From NCBI RefSeq assembly GCF_047496725.1, contig NC_132971.1, forward strand, positions 9,631,001 to 9,695,000: a DNA stretch of 64,000 nucleotides. Reading direction: 5' to 3'. The position numbers and the translations under genes are program-made. Under the pieces are notes generated by a model. That model was given only the letters and a program-made list of their open reading frames with translations, was not told the DNA's origin and searched no databases. Below, piece after piece: positions 32,455 through 43,510 of this stretch (its first letter is position 1; every line of letters begins with the position of its first letter). The stretch comes from Anoplolepis gracilipes. Taxonomy: Eukaryota; Arthropoda; Insecta; Hymenoptera; Formicidae.

Positions 32455-32730
32455 AGTGAGCGAGACAGTAGTACGAGCAAGCGAGACAGCAATAAGAGTG
32501 AGCGAGACAGCAATAAGAGCGAGCGAGACAGTAATAAGAGCGAGCGCGACAGCAATAAGAGCGAGCGAGAGGAGAATAACAGCGTGAAAGAAAAGACTCG
32601 AGCTTCGAGTTTTCTCTGCTAGCTGCTATGCCCCTCTCGCTCGCTCCTATTACTGTCTCGCTCACTCTTATTACTGTCTTGTTCGCTCCTACTACTGTCT
32701 CTTTCGCTCGCTCGCTGAGAGATATTTGTT
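32455..32730. repeat. Minisatellite of GAGCGAGACAGTAATAA units, in two inverted blocks
   Basis: Plus-strand units of about 18 bp (GAGCGAGACAGYAATAAGA) run from 32455 to about 32570. After a unique centre (AAGACTCGAGCTTCGAG, about 32592) inverted units (TATTACTGTCTCGCTCACTC) run from about 32640 to 32715. The inverted repeat at 50556-52260 has the same pair of blocks, so the array is a built-in part of the repeat and a possible transposase binding field. Confidence 0.75.
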
Positions 32731-33264
32731 GTGTGGTAATAGTACACACTAACGCGTATTCTTTGTACATGTGTCGTTTCAAATAATTATAAAGAAACGA
32801 CTTTTTTTCTCGACCAAAATTTCGTCGCAAGGCTGACAATAATGTAGAAGACGAATAGGCATACACAAAATATGTGTAAATAAATTAAATTTGAGAAATG
32901 TGTATATAATATAATGTTATATACTTTCTTTATCATCTCTATATAATAAATACAAAATATATACATACTGAATATATAATTATTTTTATTTTGTATTTTA
33001 TATACAATATATATATACCATAATCAATAAAATATAATACATGTATAATATACATACATAACTGCATATATTTTTGGAACATGTATTCATTATTTGTGTC
33101 ATTATGGTTAAAGTGTAAAATAAAGATAACTATATTTTATGTGTAATTGTATTATATTAATTTATTAAATAATTAATTTTGTATTTATCATATAGGTCTG
33201 AAATTTAAAAAAAAAAGTATATTTTTCTTTAGTTCTTCAATTTTATAAATGTATAGTATTATAT

Positions 33265-33805
33265 ATATATATATATATGCATATATATTTGTGAAATAAA
33301 TATTTTATCATATCTGATATCTCTTAGGCACTTTGCATATGTCATTTCATCTTGTGTATAGCTTTATTATATCATGGCTTTGCATATGTTAAATATGCAA
33401 TAAATAGGAACTAAATATATTACAATGTTTAATTTGAGAAATATGTGTATATAACACTGTATATCTAATGTCATATAATTGTCTATTATAAATACAATTA
33501 GATATTGAATATAAAATTATTTATATTCAATATCTAATAGTATTTATAATAGACAATTTATTTTTATTTATTTTACATACAGATAAAAATAAGAAAAGCG
33601 TATGACATTAGATATACAGTGTTACATACACATATTCTGAAATTAAACATTGTAACATATTTAGTTCTTATTTATTGCATATTTAACATATGCAAAGCCA
33701 TGATATAATAAAGCTATATACAAGATGAAATGACATATGCAAAGTGCCTAAGAGATATCAGATATGATAAAATATTTATTTCACAAATATATATGCATAT
33801 GTATA
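33265..33805. repeat. Palindrome inside the left inverted repeat
   Basis: Arms of about 250 bp, centred near 33505, carry TTTGTGAAATAAATATTTTA at the outer ends and ATTAGATATTGAATATAA at the centre. The right repeat has a related but more diverged palindrome at about 50790-51510. Confidence 0.7.
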
Positions 33806-33833
33806 TATATATATACATATATACAGCGTGTTT

Positions 33834-34688
33834 ATTTGAAACGTTCCCACCCCTATATTTCGGAAACAGTTCAATTTTCTGAAAAATTGCAAAACACGTG
33901 TTTCATCATTTTGAAGGACTACTTTTTTAAGGGGATCGGGAAGGTCGTCCCCCCCAAGCGGGTACAACGGGAGCCCCCAACATTGAAATTTTAAATAAAA
34001 CTCCCTATTTTTTATTGCATATTCTTATAGCTTATCTCGAGAGCTTTTCAAAACACTATAATTAAATGTTTTTTCATGAAGAACTTTTCGAGTTATGAGA
34101 TTTGAAAGTCACAGTATTTTGACATAAAATACATAATATCTCGTAAAATATTCATTTTTCGATCATCACTTTTATGTGCAGAATAATAAGAAGAATCAAT
34201 TAGTATAAAGAAAACATACAGTTGTCTTAAATAAAAAATATGAATTTGAAACGAGCATTTACGTATTTTTATTTAAGAAAACTGTGTGTTTTCTTTACAC
34301 TAATTGATTCTTCTCATTATTCTGCATATAAAAGTATTAAGATGAGATTATCGAAAAATGAATATTTTACGAGATATAACGTATTTTATGTCAAAATACT
34401 GTGACTTTCAAATCGCATAACTTGAAAAGTTCTTCATGAAAAAACATTTAATTATAGTGTTTTGAAAAGCTCTTCAGATAAGCTATAAAAATATGCAATA
34501 AAAAATAGGGAGTTCCATTTAAAATTTTAAAGTTGGAGGGCCCCCTTGTACTCTCTTAGGAGGACGACCTCCCCGATCCCCTTAAAAAAGTAGCCCCTCG
34601 AAATAATCAAACACGTATTTTGCGATTTTTCAAAATTTTGAACCGTTTCCGAAATATAGGGGTGGAAACTTTTCAAATGAACACCCTG
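33834..34688. mobile_element. Long-TIR MITE (855 bp) in the left inverted repeat
   Basis: The ends are CAGCGTGTTTATTTGAAACG and, inverted, CAGGGTGTTCATTTGAAAAG, both flanked by TA. Arms of about 400 bp make nearly the whole unit a palindrome centred near 34260. The interior is related to the MITE at 7589-8670. The right inverted repeat lacks it, so it inserted after the two repeats separated. Confidence 0.8.
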
Positions 34689-35165
34689 TATATAATACTA
34701 TACATTTATAAAATTAAAGAAAAAATTTAACTAAGGAAGAAAATACTTTTTTTAATTTCAGTCATATATGATAAATACAAAATTAATTAATATAATACAG
34801 TTACACATATTAAATATAGTTATCTTAATTTTACACTTTACACTATAATGACATAAATAATGAATGCATGTATTTGCAACATTATTTACACCAGTATATG
34901 TATTTGTGTATGTATATTGATTCATATAAAATACAAAATAAAGATAATTATGTGTAAAATCTAATGTAATTGTTTGTATTTAAATCTGAAACAATTTATT
35001 TGTATTTATTACAGAGATAATTATATAACATTAGATATACAATGTTATATACATATAATTCTCAAATTATATAATAATATATTTTATTTACATTTATTGC
35101 ACACATTTTGCATCACAATTCATCCCGCACATGGCTTTGTATGACAATAATATTGGTCGAACAAA

Positions 35166-35508
35166 GAAATGCAATGAATTGTCAATAAATCATGTGACAT
35201 ATACACATGTGTATAGAACGTCAATGTGCAAATAAAACAAAAAGAAATGTATAATGCCAGTACACGTAGTTAGATCGCCCCTGGCTTTATATATAAAACA
35301 TATAATATAAAATATATTTATATTAATATAAAATATTTTATATATAGAATGGGCCCCATCCATCGCCCATTCTCGTAAGACGCAATCATTATATTTTCGT
35401 CTTTCCGATTTGCACACCAAGTGCATAAATAACATAGCATTCTTTTTATGCGAATGAAGAATGCATCAAATATTATTATACAATTATTAATTTATTATGG
35501 TGCGACAT
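35166..35508 (-). other. 3' flank of the transposon coding region
   Basis: Downstream of the Ulp1 stop. The part at 35195-35390, with motifs GCCAGGGGCGATCTAAC and GTGTACTGGCATTATAC on the minus strand, matches the 3' flank of the truncated copy at 29860-30040. This marks it as 3' noncoding sequence of the transposon rather than random spacer. Confidence 0.55.
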
Positions 35509-36399
35509 TTATTGTGAAGGGAACGGTGATAGCTTGTTACTTTCAATTATATTCATAAAATGACGTCTCATGCGTTCTACGTCATTAGAATATTTATCCT
35601 CACAAGGATTTCCTCCTAAAACTACAGATGTAGCGAAAGCAGCTGCATAAATTCCGCAACATATGCTATCTGATTGTACTTGGACTTTTTCAAATATTAT
35701 ATCGCTTACGTTTATTCTTGGATAACGTTTGCAAATATAATCTTTCTCTTTCTTTGGCAATTTTTTGTATGTACAGCCAGATAAGCTATCATATACATGC
35801 AGTTTGAACCCGTCACAGAAAATGCATCGCCAGTGATCAGTACAATTGCCTCCAATTATTTGTAAACTGTTGTCACTATCACTGGCTGTTATCAGATCCG
35901 GAAACTCTAAATACAGAACGCTTTGTGTTTCGAAACAAGAAGTTTCTCTAACAACACACAAGAATCTATCTAACGATTCATCATTCAGTTTGCTCTGTAC
36001 AGGCAGAACATTCTTTCTCACCAAAGAAAGAGGAGCAATTGTATCATCTAAAACTTTCTTACGTTTTGTTATTTCATCATTAGTCAGATTTTGTTTAGTC
36101 TTTGAATAACTGACTAAGATGCAATCGCTATCTTGTTCTGTATCCGAAACAGCAGCAATGTTCACCATGTCTGTTTGCACAACGTTCAGTTTTGATTGTT
36201 TATTTTTTTGCTTGATATCTATGTTATCTACATTATTTTGTTGCACAGTTTGTTTGTGGATTACTTTTCTTTTAGACGCTTTTTCTTTAGCATCTATTAT
36301 ATATTGTGGGTTTCTAATAGGCATATGCCTGTTATGACGGCTATCTAAGATTTCTGGAAGCATACAGTCATGATAGAAACGTTTTAAAAAAGGCAGCAT
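35509..36399 (-). pseudogene. Ulp1-like cysteine protease domain, C-terminal part of the transposon protein
   Basis: A run of 296 open codons up to a stop at 35509. The first 130 or so residues are a basic linker (DAKEKASKRKVIHKQTVQQN, then an acidic DTEQDSDCIL). The Ulp1/C48-like fold follows: LDRFLCVVRETSCFETQSVL, His in NCTDHWRCIF, Asp in KLHVYDSLSG, Gln in EKVQVQSD and Cys in SICCGIYAAAFATS. All four expected catalytic positions are present. In cells this fold cuts ubiquitin-like modifiers; in transposons its role is unclear. It is joined upstream to the YqaJ part through a TGA where Trp is expected (FxENQMLPF), so it was once one long protein. Confidence 0.75.
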
Positions 36400-36917
36400 T
36401 TGATTTTCTCAAAAGTTATTGTCTCTATTGACTACCACAATTTTTAAACTTTTGGGAGTCCATAGAGCGAATATACAATAGTTTCGCTGCGTTATGTTCA
36501 ACTGCCCTTGAACTTGATAAAAGTATCGATGATTTCGATTTATTTTATCATTATTTGTTCTGTCAAATATGCCTTTCAGTAAAGGCAATTTTTGTACAGC
36601 TTCGTCAGCTGTTAAATTTTCTGCTGATAGAGGACTCCACCAGACCATCTTCATCGATAAGGCCATCGGGAGAAGCACCCAAAAATGGATTTTCATAATC
36701 AATGAACAATCCACATGGTTCAATATTTTTATTTAATTTTGTAGCCAACTCTTTTTTTGGCAACTTCCTCCCTATCGTGACCATATTTCATGGCTGCTGT
36801 GTCAATTTGTGGAGGATATAAAATGCTTTTTACAGTCGCTGCACAAGACGTTGTTGGTCTCATGCGACATACAGTTCCAAAATTGGATGCTGTTAGCATT
36901 TCACGTCTTAATGAATG
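36400..36917 (-). pseudogene. YqaJ/lambda-exonuclease-like domain, catalytic motif deleted
   Basis: After the TGA that ends the transposase frame (a Trp position in ECELxHSLRR), the same frame continues RREMLTASNFGTVCRMRPTT and KYGHDREEVAKK. A 7-A run shifts the frame. The next piece is NIEPCGLFIDYENPFLGAS and PDGLIDEDGLVE, the YqaJ active-site region. The GLVExKCP signature is missing its central bases (about 8), which removes the ExK lysine and shifts the frame again. It continues SPLSAENLTADEAVQKLPLL and HRYFYQVQGQLNITQRNYCI. YqaJ-type nucleases act as 5'-3' exonucleases in phage-type recombination and occur as passengers in some insect transposon proteins. Confidence 0.7.
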
Positions 36918-39039
36918 TCACAGTTCACATTCATTTTGGTCTCTTGTTTTTCGTTCAATTTTTTCCCTGTTTTCTGCGTTTTCTGACAACTTTTCTATAT
37001 GGTTTATTTCAAGTTGTTTGTATACGTCAGATGAAAGATCTGGCTTTTGTGATTGTGGGCCATAATGACGATCTGTTCCTGCCTCTCGTTTAAATTTTTT
37101 AGATCTGCCATCCTCTTCTCGAGATTTTTTGGTTCTTGCAACCTTTATTTGTCGTCGTTTCTCTAAATTTTCGACAGTCGGAGGAACATCCTTACACATG
37201 CTTTTATATACTTGCGTAAGCACTTGTTGAGTATTATACTGCACAACAGCTCCCGCAATTCTAGCATTGTAAGAACTTCGCAGGTCAAAATTAAGGCGCT
37301 TTCCACCTATTTCTTTGCAGATTATCGAGTTGAACGCTTCTGCAGGATTGTTTGTCAAATTTAATAACAAACTATCGGAATAAGCACTCAAATGCCTGAC
37401 AGCATTTTCAATTTTGTCATATAAACCGTATAATTTTAAATATGGCACATAATTTTGTACTTTTTCTTCGCATGTACGGCCGCGTTCTTTACATCTTTTA
37501 TGCTCACCAAAAATATGGCTAGGAATATTTAAAATATCTTTTTGTAATTCCGTAGCTTTGTCATGGTGAGGTACTTTTTCCTCTTTTCGTAGAGCGGCTG
37601 TCTCTAGCACTTTTTTTCGTATTTTTAAAATGTTACTTTTTACAACATTTCGTAGCTGTACAAAACCACGTTTTCTGTGCTGTTTTGGCTGGACTGTTCT
37701 TGCAACGACTTTCAACTTTTTGCACAAGTTGCGAAGCAAATGATTTGTGCAGTCTACTTTTTTTACAGTCACCATTTGTTCGCGATACGGTGCGTTATTT
37801 AGTACAGCCTGATATACACTGCTGTCGCCATCAGCAATAATTGTTTTATATATCAGTCCATGCATTTCAAGACTATTTTTAAAGCCTTCTACAATGGCGT
37901 CGCTTTCTATACTTGTAGAGCTAGCGTTGCGGTCAAAATTTTTATAACATTTATGACTGCGTGGCTCGAGTCCATTTCGCTCCGCTCTATCACACACCGT
38001 ACAAAATTTGTTGCGGATACCAACGAAGAGAACTTTTTTTGTGCGATAACCAATTATGGCACCAACACCGAAAAGTGAATCGTAAGCGTTGCCGTACGAC
38101 CTCTTCATCCAACTACCACCCGCTACAACGTTTATATATGGAATGCCATTTATAGTTTCATTCCTCTCGAGGGCGAGTTGTTTTTCCATTTCGCCTGCCA
38201 TTTTCATACTTTCCATGGCTGTTTTCTGAAAATCATCAACTAAAATTTCACGATGATTTATATAAGTCTTTTCAGACATGCAAGGTATGTTTACACCTGC
38301 ACAAAATTCTTCTAGTTGGGCATAACCATTTCCAACTGTTATAGTTGTAGCTACAGCAGCTTGGTTAAGATCCAACTTTTCAAGTTCTGTGGGTTCTGAC
38401 CATATATTGTCTTCATAGTTGCACATTTGGCATTTGAAGAAGAACTGCGTCTTTAACCCATGGCAACGAGAATTTATGAGCTTCCAATCTTTAAATTGGC
38501 ACTCTATTCCTCGCGCATGGTTATTAAATGTTCTGTGTATCTCATTCCACATAAAAGAGACATCGACAATGCGACGGCCTTCCACCATACTTTCTTGGAT
38601 ACTATTTGTATCTGGAAGGCTCTTTTCGATAACAAAACTGTCATTGTCATCTTCGCATGATTCGACAATGTGATAGCCTTCAGACATGCTTTCTTGGATA
38701 CTATTTGTATCTGGAAAGCTCTTTTCGATAACAAAACTGTCATTGTCATCTTCGCATGATTCGACAATGCGATGGCCTTCAGGCATGCTTTCCTGGATAC
38801 GGTTCGTATCCAGAGGGCCAATCTCGATAACAAAATTTTTGTTATCTTTGCAAAGTTGAATATCTTGTTTAATATTATACATACCTGTATTAGACTCCAG
38901 GCATTGCATTTGGATATTAGCTTTTGAATCCATCATATCGGGAAATAACTCTACCGATTTCTCTAAATCGATGAATTCATTACTAATATTTATGCTTCTG
39001 GAGTCATTTTCAAATTTTACTTCTTGTTTGTTTTGTCGC
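36918..39039 (-). pseudogene. Mutator-like transposase domain of the transposon protein
   Basis: One long open frame. The first Met is at 38936, but the frame stays open upstream to a splice acceptor (TTTTTTTTACAG|GCGAC) at 39039, so an N-terminal exon is likely. Domains: an acidic N-terminus with three copies of a 33-residue unit (38570-38870); a CQMC zinc pair; INVVAGGSWMKRSYGNAYDS (family norm DGSW, so the first Asp is Gly here); CTVCDRAERNGLEPRSHKC; second Asp in IIADGDSSVYQAV; DCTNHLLRNL; and Glu in NLTNNPAEAFNSI. The C-terminus is Lys/Arg-rich. It belongs to the DDE transposases that cut and join transposon ends. The frame is intact but the active site looks dead. Confidence 0.75.
38570..38870 (-). 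repeat. 99-bp in-frame tandem repeat in the transposase N-terminus
   Basis: Units of 99 bp (33 codons, SFVIEKSxPDTNSIQESM followed by EGxxIVESCEDDND) occur about 2.7 times. For example CATTGTCATCTTCGCATGAT recurs at 38642 and 38741. The first unit on the protein is the most diverged. Phase is preserved, so the array expanded while the gene was still coding. Confidence 0.85.
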
Positions 39040-39279
39040 CTGTAAAAAAAAGATAAATTAATATATTGTTATAAATATTATCATAAAATTAATTATTATT
39101 AACATATTTAAAAAAAAATAAAATCTCTGAAAAATTAGTTTACTTTTGTTTTTAAATTTTTAATTATACTAGTAAAACTAAATTATTATACAATATAATA
39201 AATAACGCTTTGACCAAATAAATGCTAATCAAACCGTACATGCAAACCGTATCTGGTGTTAAAAAATTTTGAAAGTTAC
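39040..39279. other. Intron or 5' flank of the transposase gene
   Basis: AT-rich sequence upstream of the acceptor at 39039. No first exon or promoter could be fixed. Confidence 0.35.
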
Positions 39280-39620
39280 CAGCACGCGAATAGATTGCCA
39301 CTGGATTTTGTTTTTACAACCAGTACACCAATAGATCGTGTCTGGGTTTTTTTACAACCAGTACACGATTAGACCGTCACTGGATTTTGTTTTTACAACC
39401 AGTACACCAATAGATCGTGTCTGGATTTTTTTACAACCAGCACACGATTAGACCGTCACTGGATTTTATTTTTACAACCAGCACACGAATAGATCATGAC
39501 TGGATTTTGTTTTTACAACCAGCACACGAATAGATCGTGTCTGGATATTTTTTTTATAACCAGAACGCACATACAAACCGTTTCTGATGTAAAGTATATT
39601 TTAAAGTTACCAGAACGCAC
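39280..39620. repeat. Tandem array of units of about 40 bp with CCAG...CTGG boxes
   Basis: About eight imperfect units such as ACCAGTACACGATTAGACCG followed by TCACTGGATTTTGTTTTTAC. Each unit has an inner inverted pair (CCAGT...ACTGG) and a spacer of T-rich sequence. Two unit variants (CACGATTAGACCGTCAC and CACCAATAGATCGTGTC) alternate in the left half. Its position next to the 5' end of the transposase gene suggests a subterminal binding field, which is inference. Confidence 0.75.
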
Positions 39621-39654
39621 CATAAATTTAGCACTAACTACTGTTATTATGAAA

Positions 39655-39740
39655 TTACTGCCACTACTCTACTACTACTACTACTATTATTATTATTATT
39701 ACTACTACCACTACTATTACTTTATAATTGTATTATATAT
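39655..39740. repeat. (TAC)n/(TAT)n trinucleotide run
   Basis: A run of TAC and TAT triplets around 39670-39722. It creates a spurious poly-Tyr reading frame. Confidence 0.7.
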
Positions 39741-39954
39741 TAGAAAACGTATTTTATAAACTGTTTTTTTCAGAGATTTTATTTTTCTAAGCTACGTAAA
39801 AAAAGAATAACTTCCCATACAGCTACGAACTATATTGCAGCAATATTGTAACATTGCTGAAATATAGCTGCAGTGTAACTGAAAGATTCGTGCTGTATGG
39901 ATAATGACTTATTACTATCAAAATTAATTTGATTATGTCAATTATTGTATTTTT

Positions 39955-41245
39955 TCAGTGTGTATGAAGTTAGCATTTGAAATGTTAGCATCTTATAAAT
40001 TTCATATTTACTTGCATCCAGCATAGTTGTACAGCATAGTTCCTGATAAGTTTTAATAATAGTTCCGTCGAATTAATTATTAAAATCGCGTTTTTAAAAA
40101 TAATATGCTAACTTCCGATGATACTTCATAGCATGTCACTATATTACGAATACCTGATCACTGGAAAAGAATAAAAAAAGTTCTATTGCCTAAATACGTT
40201 TGTTAATAGTTCTGACAATTATTTTTCCCGAAAAATGCGTATTTTCGAATATAAAAGTGCTGGTCGATTTTCGACAATTCTGTTTATTCTAAAACAGTTC
40301 CAGTACAGTTCTGATCATGTACATTAAATTTTTAAAGCGTCCTGTAATGATAAGAACAATCAGATATTTTTTTAAATCGTTACTTTGCCTGAAAAGTGCG
40401 CATTTTCGAATATGAAGCTGATATACTAGTGAATTTTTGACAGTTCTGCTAATTCTAAAATAATTCTGGCAGTTCCGGTTACGTATATCGTATTTCCAAA
40501 TAATTCACACTAATTACTTAAAAATTTTTCTAATTATATCTGTTGTCAGAATTGTACGTAACCAGATCTATGCCAGAATTATTTTACAATTAGCAAAACT
40601 ATCGAAAATCGACCAGCATGTCAGCTTCATATTAAAAAAAGCGTACTTTTCAGGAAATGTAACGGTTTAAAAAAATTTCTAATCGTTCCACTCACAAGAA
40701 CTCTTTAGACATGTAATGCACATGATCACAACTAAATAAGAACTACTTTAAAATAAACAGAGTTATCGAAAATCAACCAGCATCTCTTTATACTCGAAAA
40801 CACGCATTTTTCAGGCAAAATAATTGTTTAGAAAAATTTCTGATTGTTCTTATCATTAGGACGCTTTCAAAATGTAATGTACATGATCAAAACTGTACTG
40901 GAACTGTTTTAGAATAAACAGAATTGTCGAAAATCGACCAGCACTTTTATATTCGAAAATACGCATTTTTCGGGTAAAATAATTGTCAGAACTATTGACA
41001 GGACGTATCTAGGCAATAGAACTTTTTTTATTCATACTTCCCAGTGATCAGGTATTCGAAATATAGTCACATGCCATAAAGTGTCATCGAAAGTTAGCAT
41101 CTCATTTTTAAAAACGCGATTTTAATAATTAATTCGATGGAACTATTATTAAAACTTATCAGCAACTATACTGTAGAACAATGCAAAATGCAAGTAAATA
41201 TGAAGTTTATTTTTGAGATGCTAACTACACACACTTATTTCTTTA
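39955..41245. repeat. Large palindrome, foldback element 1 (about 1.3 kb)
   Basis: Arms of about 600 bp are centred near 40560. The ends are AGTGTGTATGAAGTTAGCAT and, inverted, AGTGTGTGTAGTTAGCATCT. Inner motifs such as ACAGTTCCAGTACAGTTCTG pair with their inverted partners around 40880. Each arm also contains smaller repeats of CGAAAATCGACCAGC-type sequence. No coding capacity. Confidence 0.8.
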
Positions 41246-41299
41246 TAATTACAAATAATTGAAAAAAATGGCAAAAACATACGATCGGCTAGCGTGGAT

Positions 41300-42035
41300 A
41301 ATTTTTAATTATATAATAGATTTTAATTTTTTATCGAATTCAAAATTGTATGATTTACGTCGTGTTTGATATCACATCGCAAATATATTATTTTAATTCA
41401 TTACAATTATTTTCTAATCGATAAAATGCGAAATGAAAATTTTAGTTTCCAATAAGATGTTTATATTATGAACAGATAAGGAAGAATTGTCGATACTGAA
41501 GAGTCGCGAAAGTGAGAGCGAAAACGAGTGAGGAGCAAGCGAGATGACCAACATGAAAGAACTTCGAAGTCTCATAATATAAACATCTTATTAGAAACTA
41601 AAATTTTCATTTCGCATTTTATCGATTAGAGAACAATTGTAATGAATTAAGATAAGATCTTTGCGATATGATATCAAACACGACGTGAATCAGACAATTT
41701 TGAATTCGATAAAAAATTAAAATCTTACTCAAAAGGTTTCTTTTATCTCCAATCTTTTATATATGTCATCTTACCAAAAGGAAGAAAACTTTTAATTTTC
41801 GTATTTTATCGATTTGAAAATAATTTTAATGGCGAGATTGTTACGATTGAACACGACATAAATCGGATAATTTTTAGTTACATAAATTGATAATTGATAA
41901 TTTATGTAATTAAAAATTATTCGATTTATGTCGTGTTTGGTGTTATTTTAATCGCAAAAATCTCATTAATCCATTACAATTATTTTCAAATTGATAAAAT
42001 GTGAAATGTAAAAATTTTATTTTCTATAGTAAGAT
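41300..42035. repeat. Two adjacent palindromes (foldback elements 2 and 3)
   Basis: The first spans about 41320-41725 (centre near 41510, unpaired middle GATACTGAAGAGTCGCGAAA). The second spans about 41770-42030 (centre near 41893). Both share arm sequence of the type TTTATCGATTTGAAAATAAT and CATAAATCGGATAATTTTTA with each other and with the next palindrome, so they are one family at different stages of decay. Confidence 0.7.
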
Positions 42036-43510
42036 GAAATACGATACGAAAGATTGGAGATAAAAAAAGGCTCGCGACAAGACTTTGGCATTCTCTTTAA
42101 TGTTGGCCATCTCGCTTGCTCCTTACTCGTCCTCTCTCTCGCTTTCCTCGAGCTCCAGCATCAAAGGTCTTTAAAGAGCTCGCTTCTCTATAAAATGTAA
42201 ACATGGAATAAAATTAAAATTTAAACTTTTATTTCGCATTTTATCGATTTAAAAATAATTTCAATGGATTAATGAGATTTTTGCGATTAATGACACCAAA
42301 CATGACATTAATTGGATTATTTTTAATTGTAAATGATTTAATTGTTAATGATTAATCTAATTGAAAATTATCCAATTTATGTTGTGCTTATGTCTTATAT
42401 GTAGTGTCATTGTTTAATCGTAAAATATCTTATTAATCCAATAATTACTTTTAAATTGACGAATTACGAAATAAAAGTTATTTTATTTTATTTCCTACTT
42501 TAAAATTATATATATACCTTGATGGATTCACGAAATTTACAATTAATTGCAGATGACATTACAGAATTACTGCATTTGCAAAATTTTTATTTTTTTTTTT
42601 TACATTATAATGGATATAATTATAATAATTTCACAAATTTTTAAATTCTAGATTGATAAGACGTTTAGAATCTTCGTGCAACAAATTCACGGCAATATAT
42701 ATGACGAAATAATACTCCTCTCTGGAAATAATCAAAGATAAATTTTACGAGGCGCAAATGTTACTTTTTTAGTAGGCGTAAAATTCGAAATTTTATTTTT
42801 CAGACTCGATTTATTCTTTACTCACAATTTCTTTTCATTAGAAATTATTTCGTCATAAATTGGTATATTGACATTGCCGTGAGTTTGTTGCACGAAGATT
42901 CTAAACGTTTTATCAATCTAGAATTTGAAAATTTGTGAAATTATTATAATTATATCCATTATAATGTAAAAAAAAATAAAAATTTTGCAAACGCAGCAAT
43001 TCTGTAATGTCATCTGCAATTAATTGTAACTTTCGTAAGTCCATCAAGGTATATATAATTTTAAAGTAGGAAATAAAATAAAATAACTTTTATTTCGTAA
43101 TTCGTCAATTTAAAAGTAATTATTAGATTAATAAGATATTTTACGATTAAACAATGACACTACATATAAGACATAAGCACAACATAAATCGGATAATTTT
43201 TAATTAGATTAATCATACAATTAAAAATAATCTAATTGATGTCATGTTTGGTGTCATTAATCGCAAAAATCTCATTAATCCCATTAAAATTATTTTTAAA
43301 TCGATAAAATGCGAAATAAAAGTTTAAATTTTTATTTTATTCCATGTTTACATTTTATAGATAAGCGAGCTCTTTAAAGACCTTCGATGCTAGAGCTCGA
43401 GAAAAGCGAGAGAGAGGACGAGTAAGGAGCAAGCGAGATGGCCAACAAAGAGAGTGCCGAAGTCTCGTCGCGAGCTTTTTTTTATCTCCAATCTTTCGTA
43501 AACACGTCAT
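42036..43510. repeat. Large palindrome, foldback element 4 (about 1.47 kb)
   Basis: Arms of about 700 bp, centre near 42790. Outer parts carry AAGCGAGATGGCCAACA-type sequence inverted on the left (42105-42125) and direct on the right (43430-43448). Inner parts carry AGATTCTAAACGTTTTATC and its inverse. The GAGCAAGCGAGATG blocks recall the inverted-repeat minisatellite in style but not in unit. Confidence 0.75.

Larger units (their letters stand above)
32350..35165. repeat. Left long inverted repeat (holds an 855-bp MITE)
   Basis: From outside in: unique end, minisatellite (32455-32730), a segment with CTCGACCAAAATTTCGTCGC (about 32809), AT-rich blocks, a palindrome (33265-33805), the MITE at 33834-34688, then an AT-rich part ending at TTGGTCGAACAAAGAAATGC (about 35152). 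Without the MITE it is about 1.96 kb. It matches 50556-52260 in inverted order throughout, with moderate divergence. Confidence 0.7.

Noticed and set aside
32455..32730. CRISPR-like spaced repeats
   Set aside because: Units are contiguous and imperfect with no unique spacers, and the DNA is eukaryotic; it is a minisatellite.
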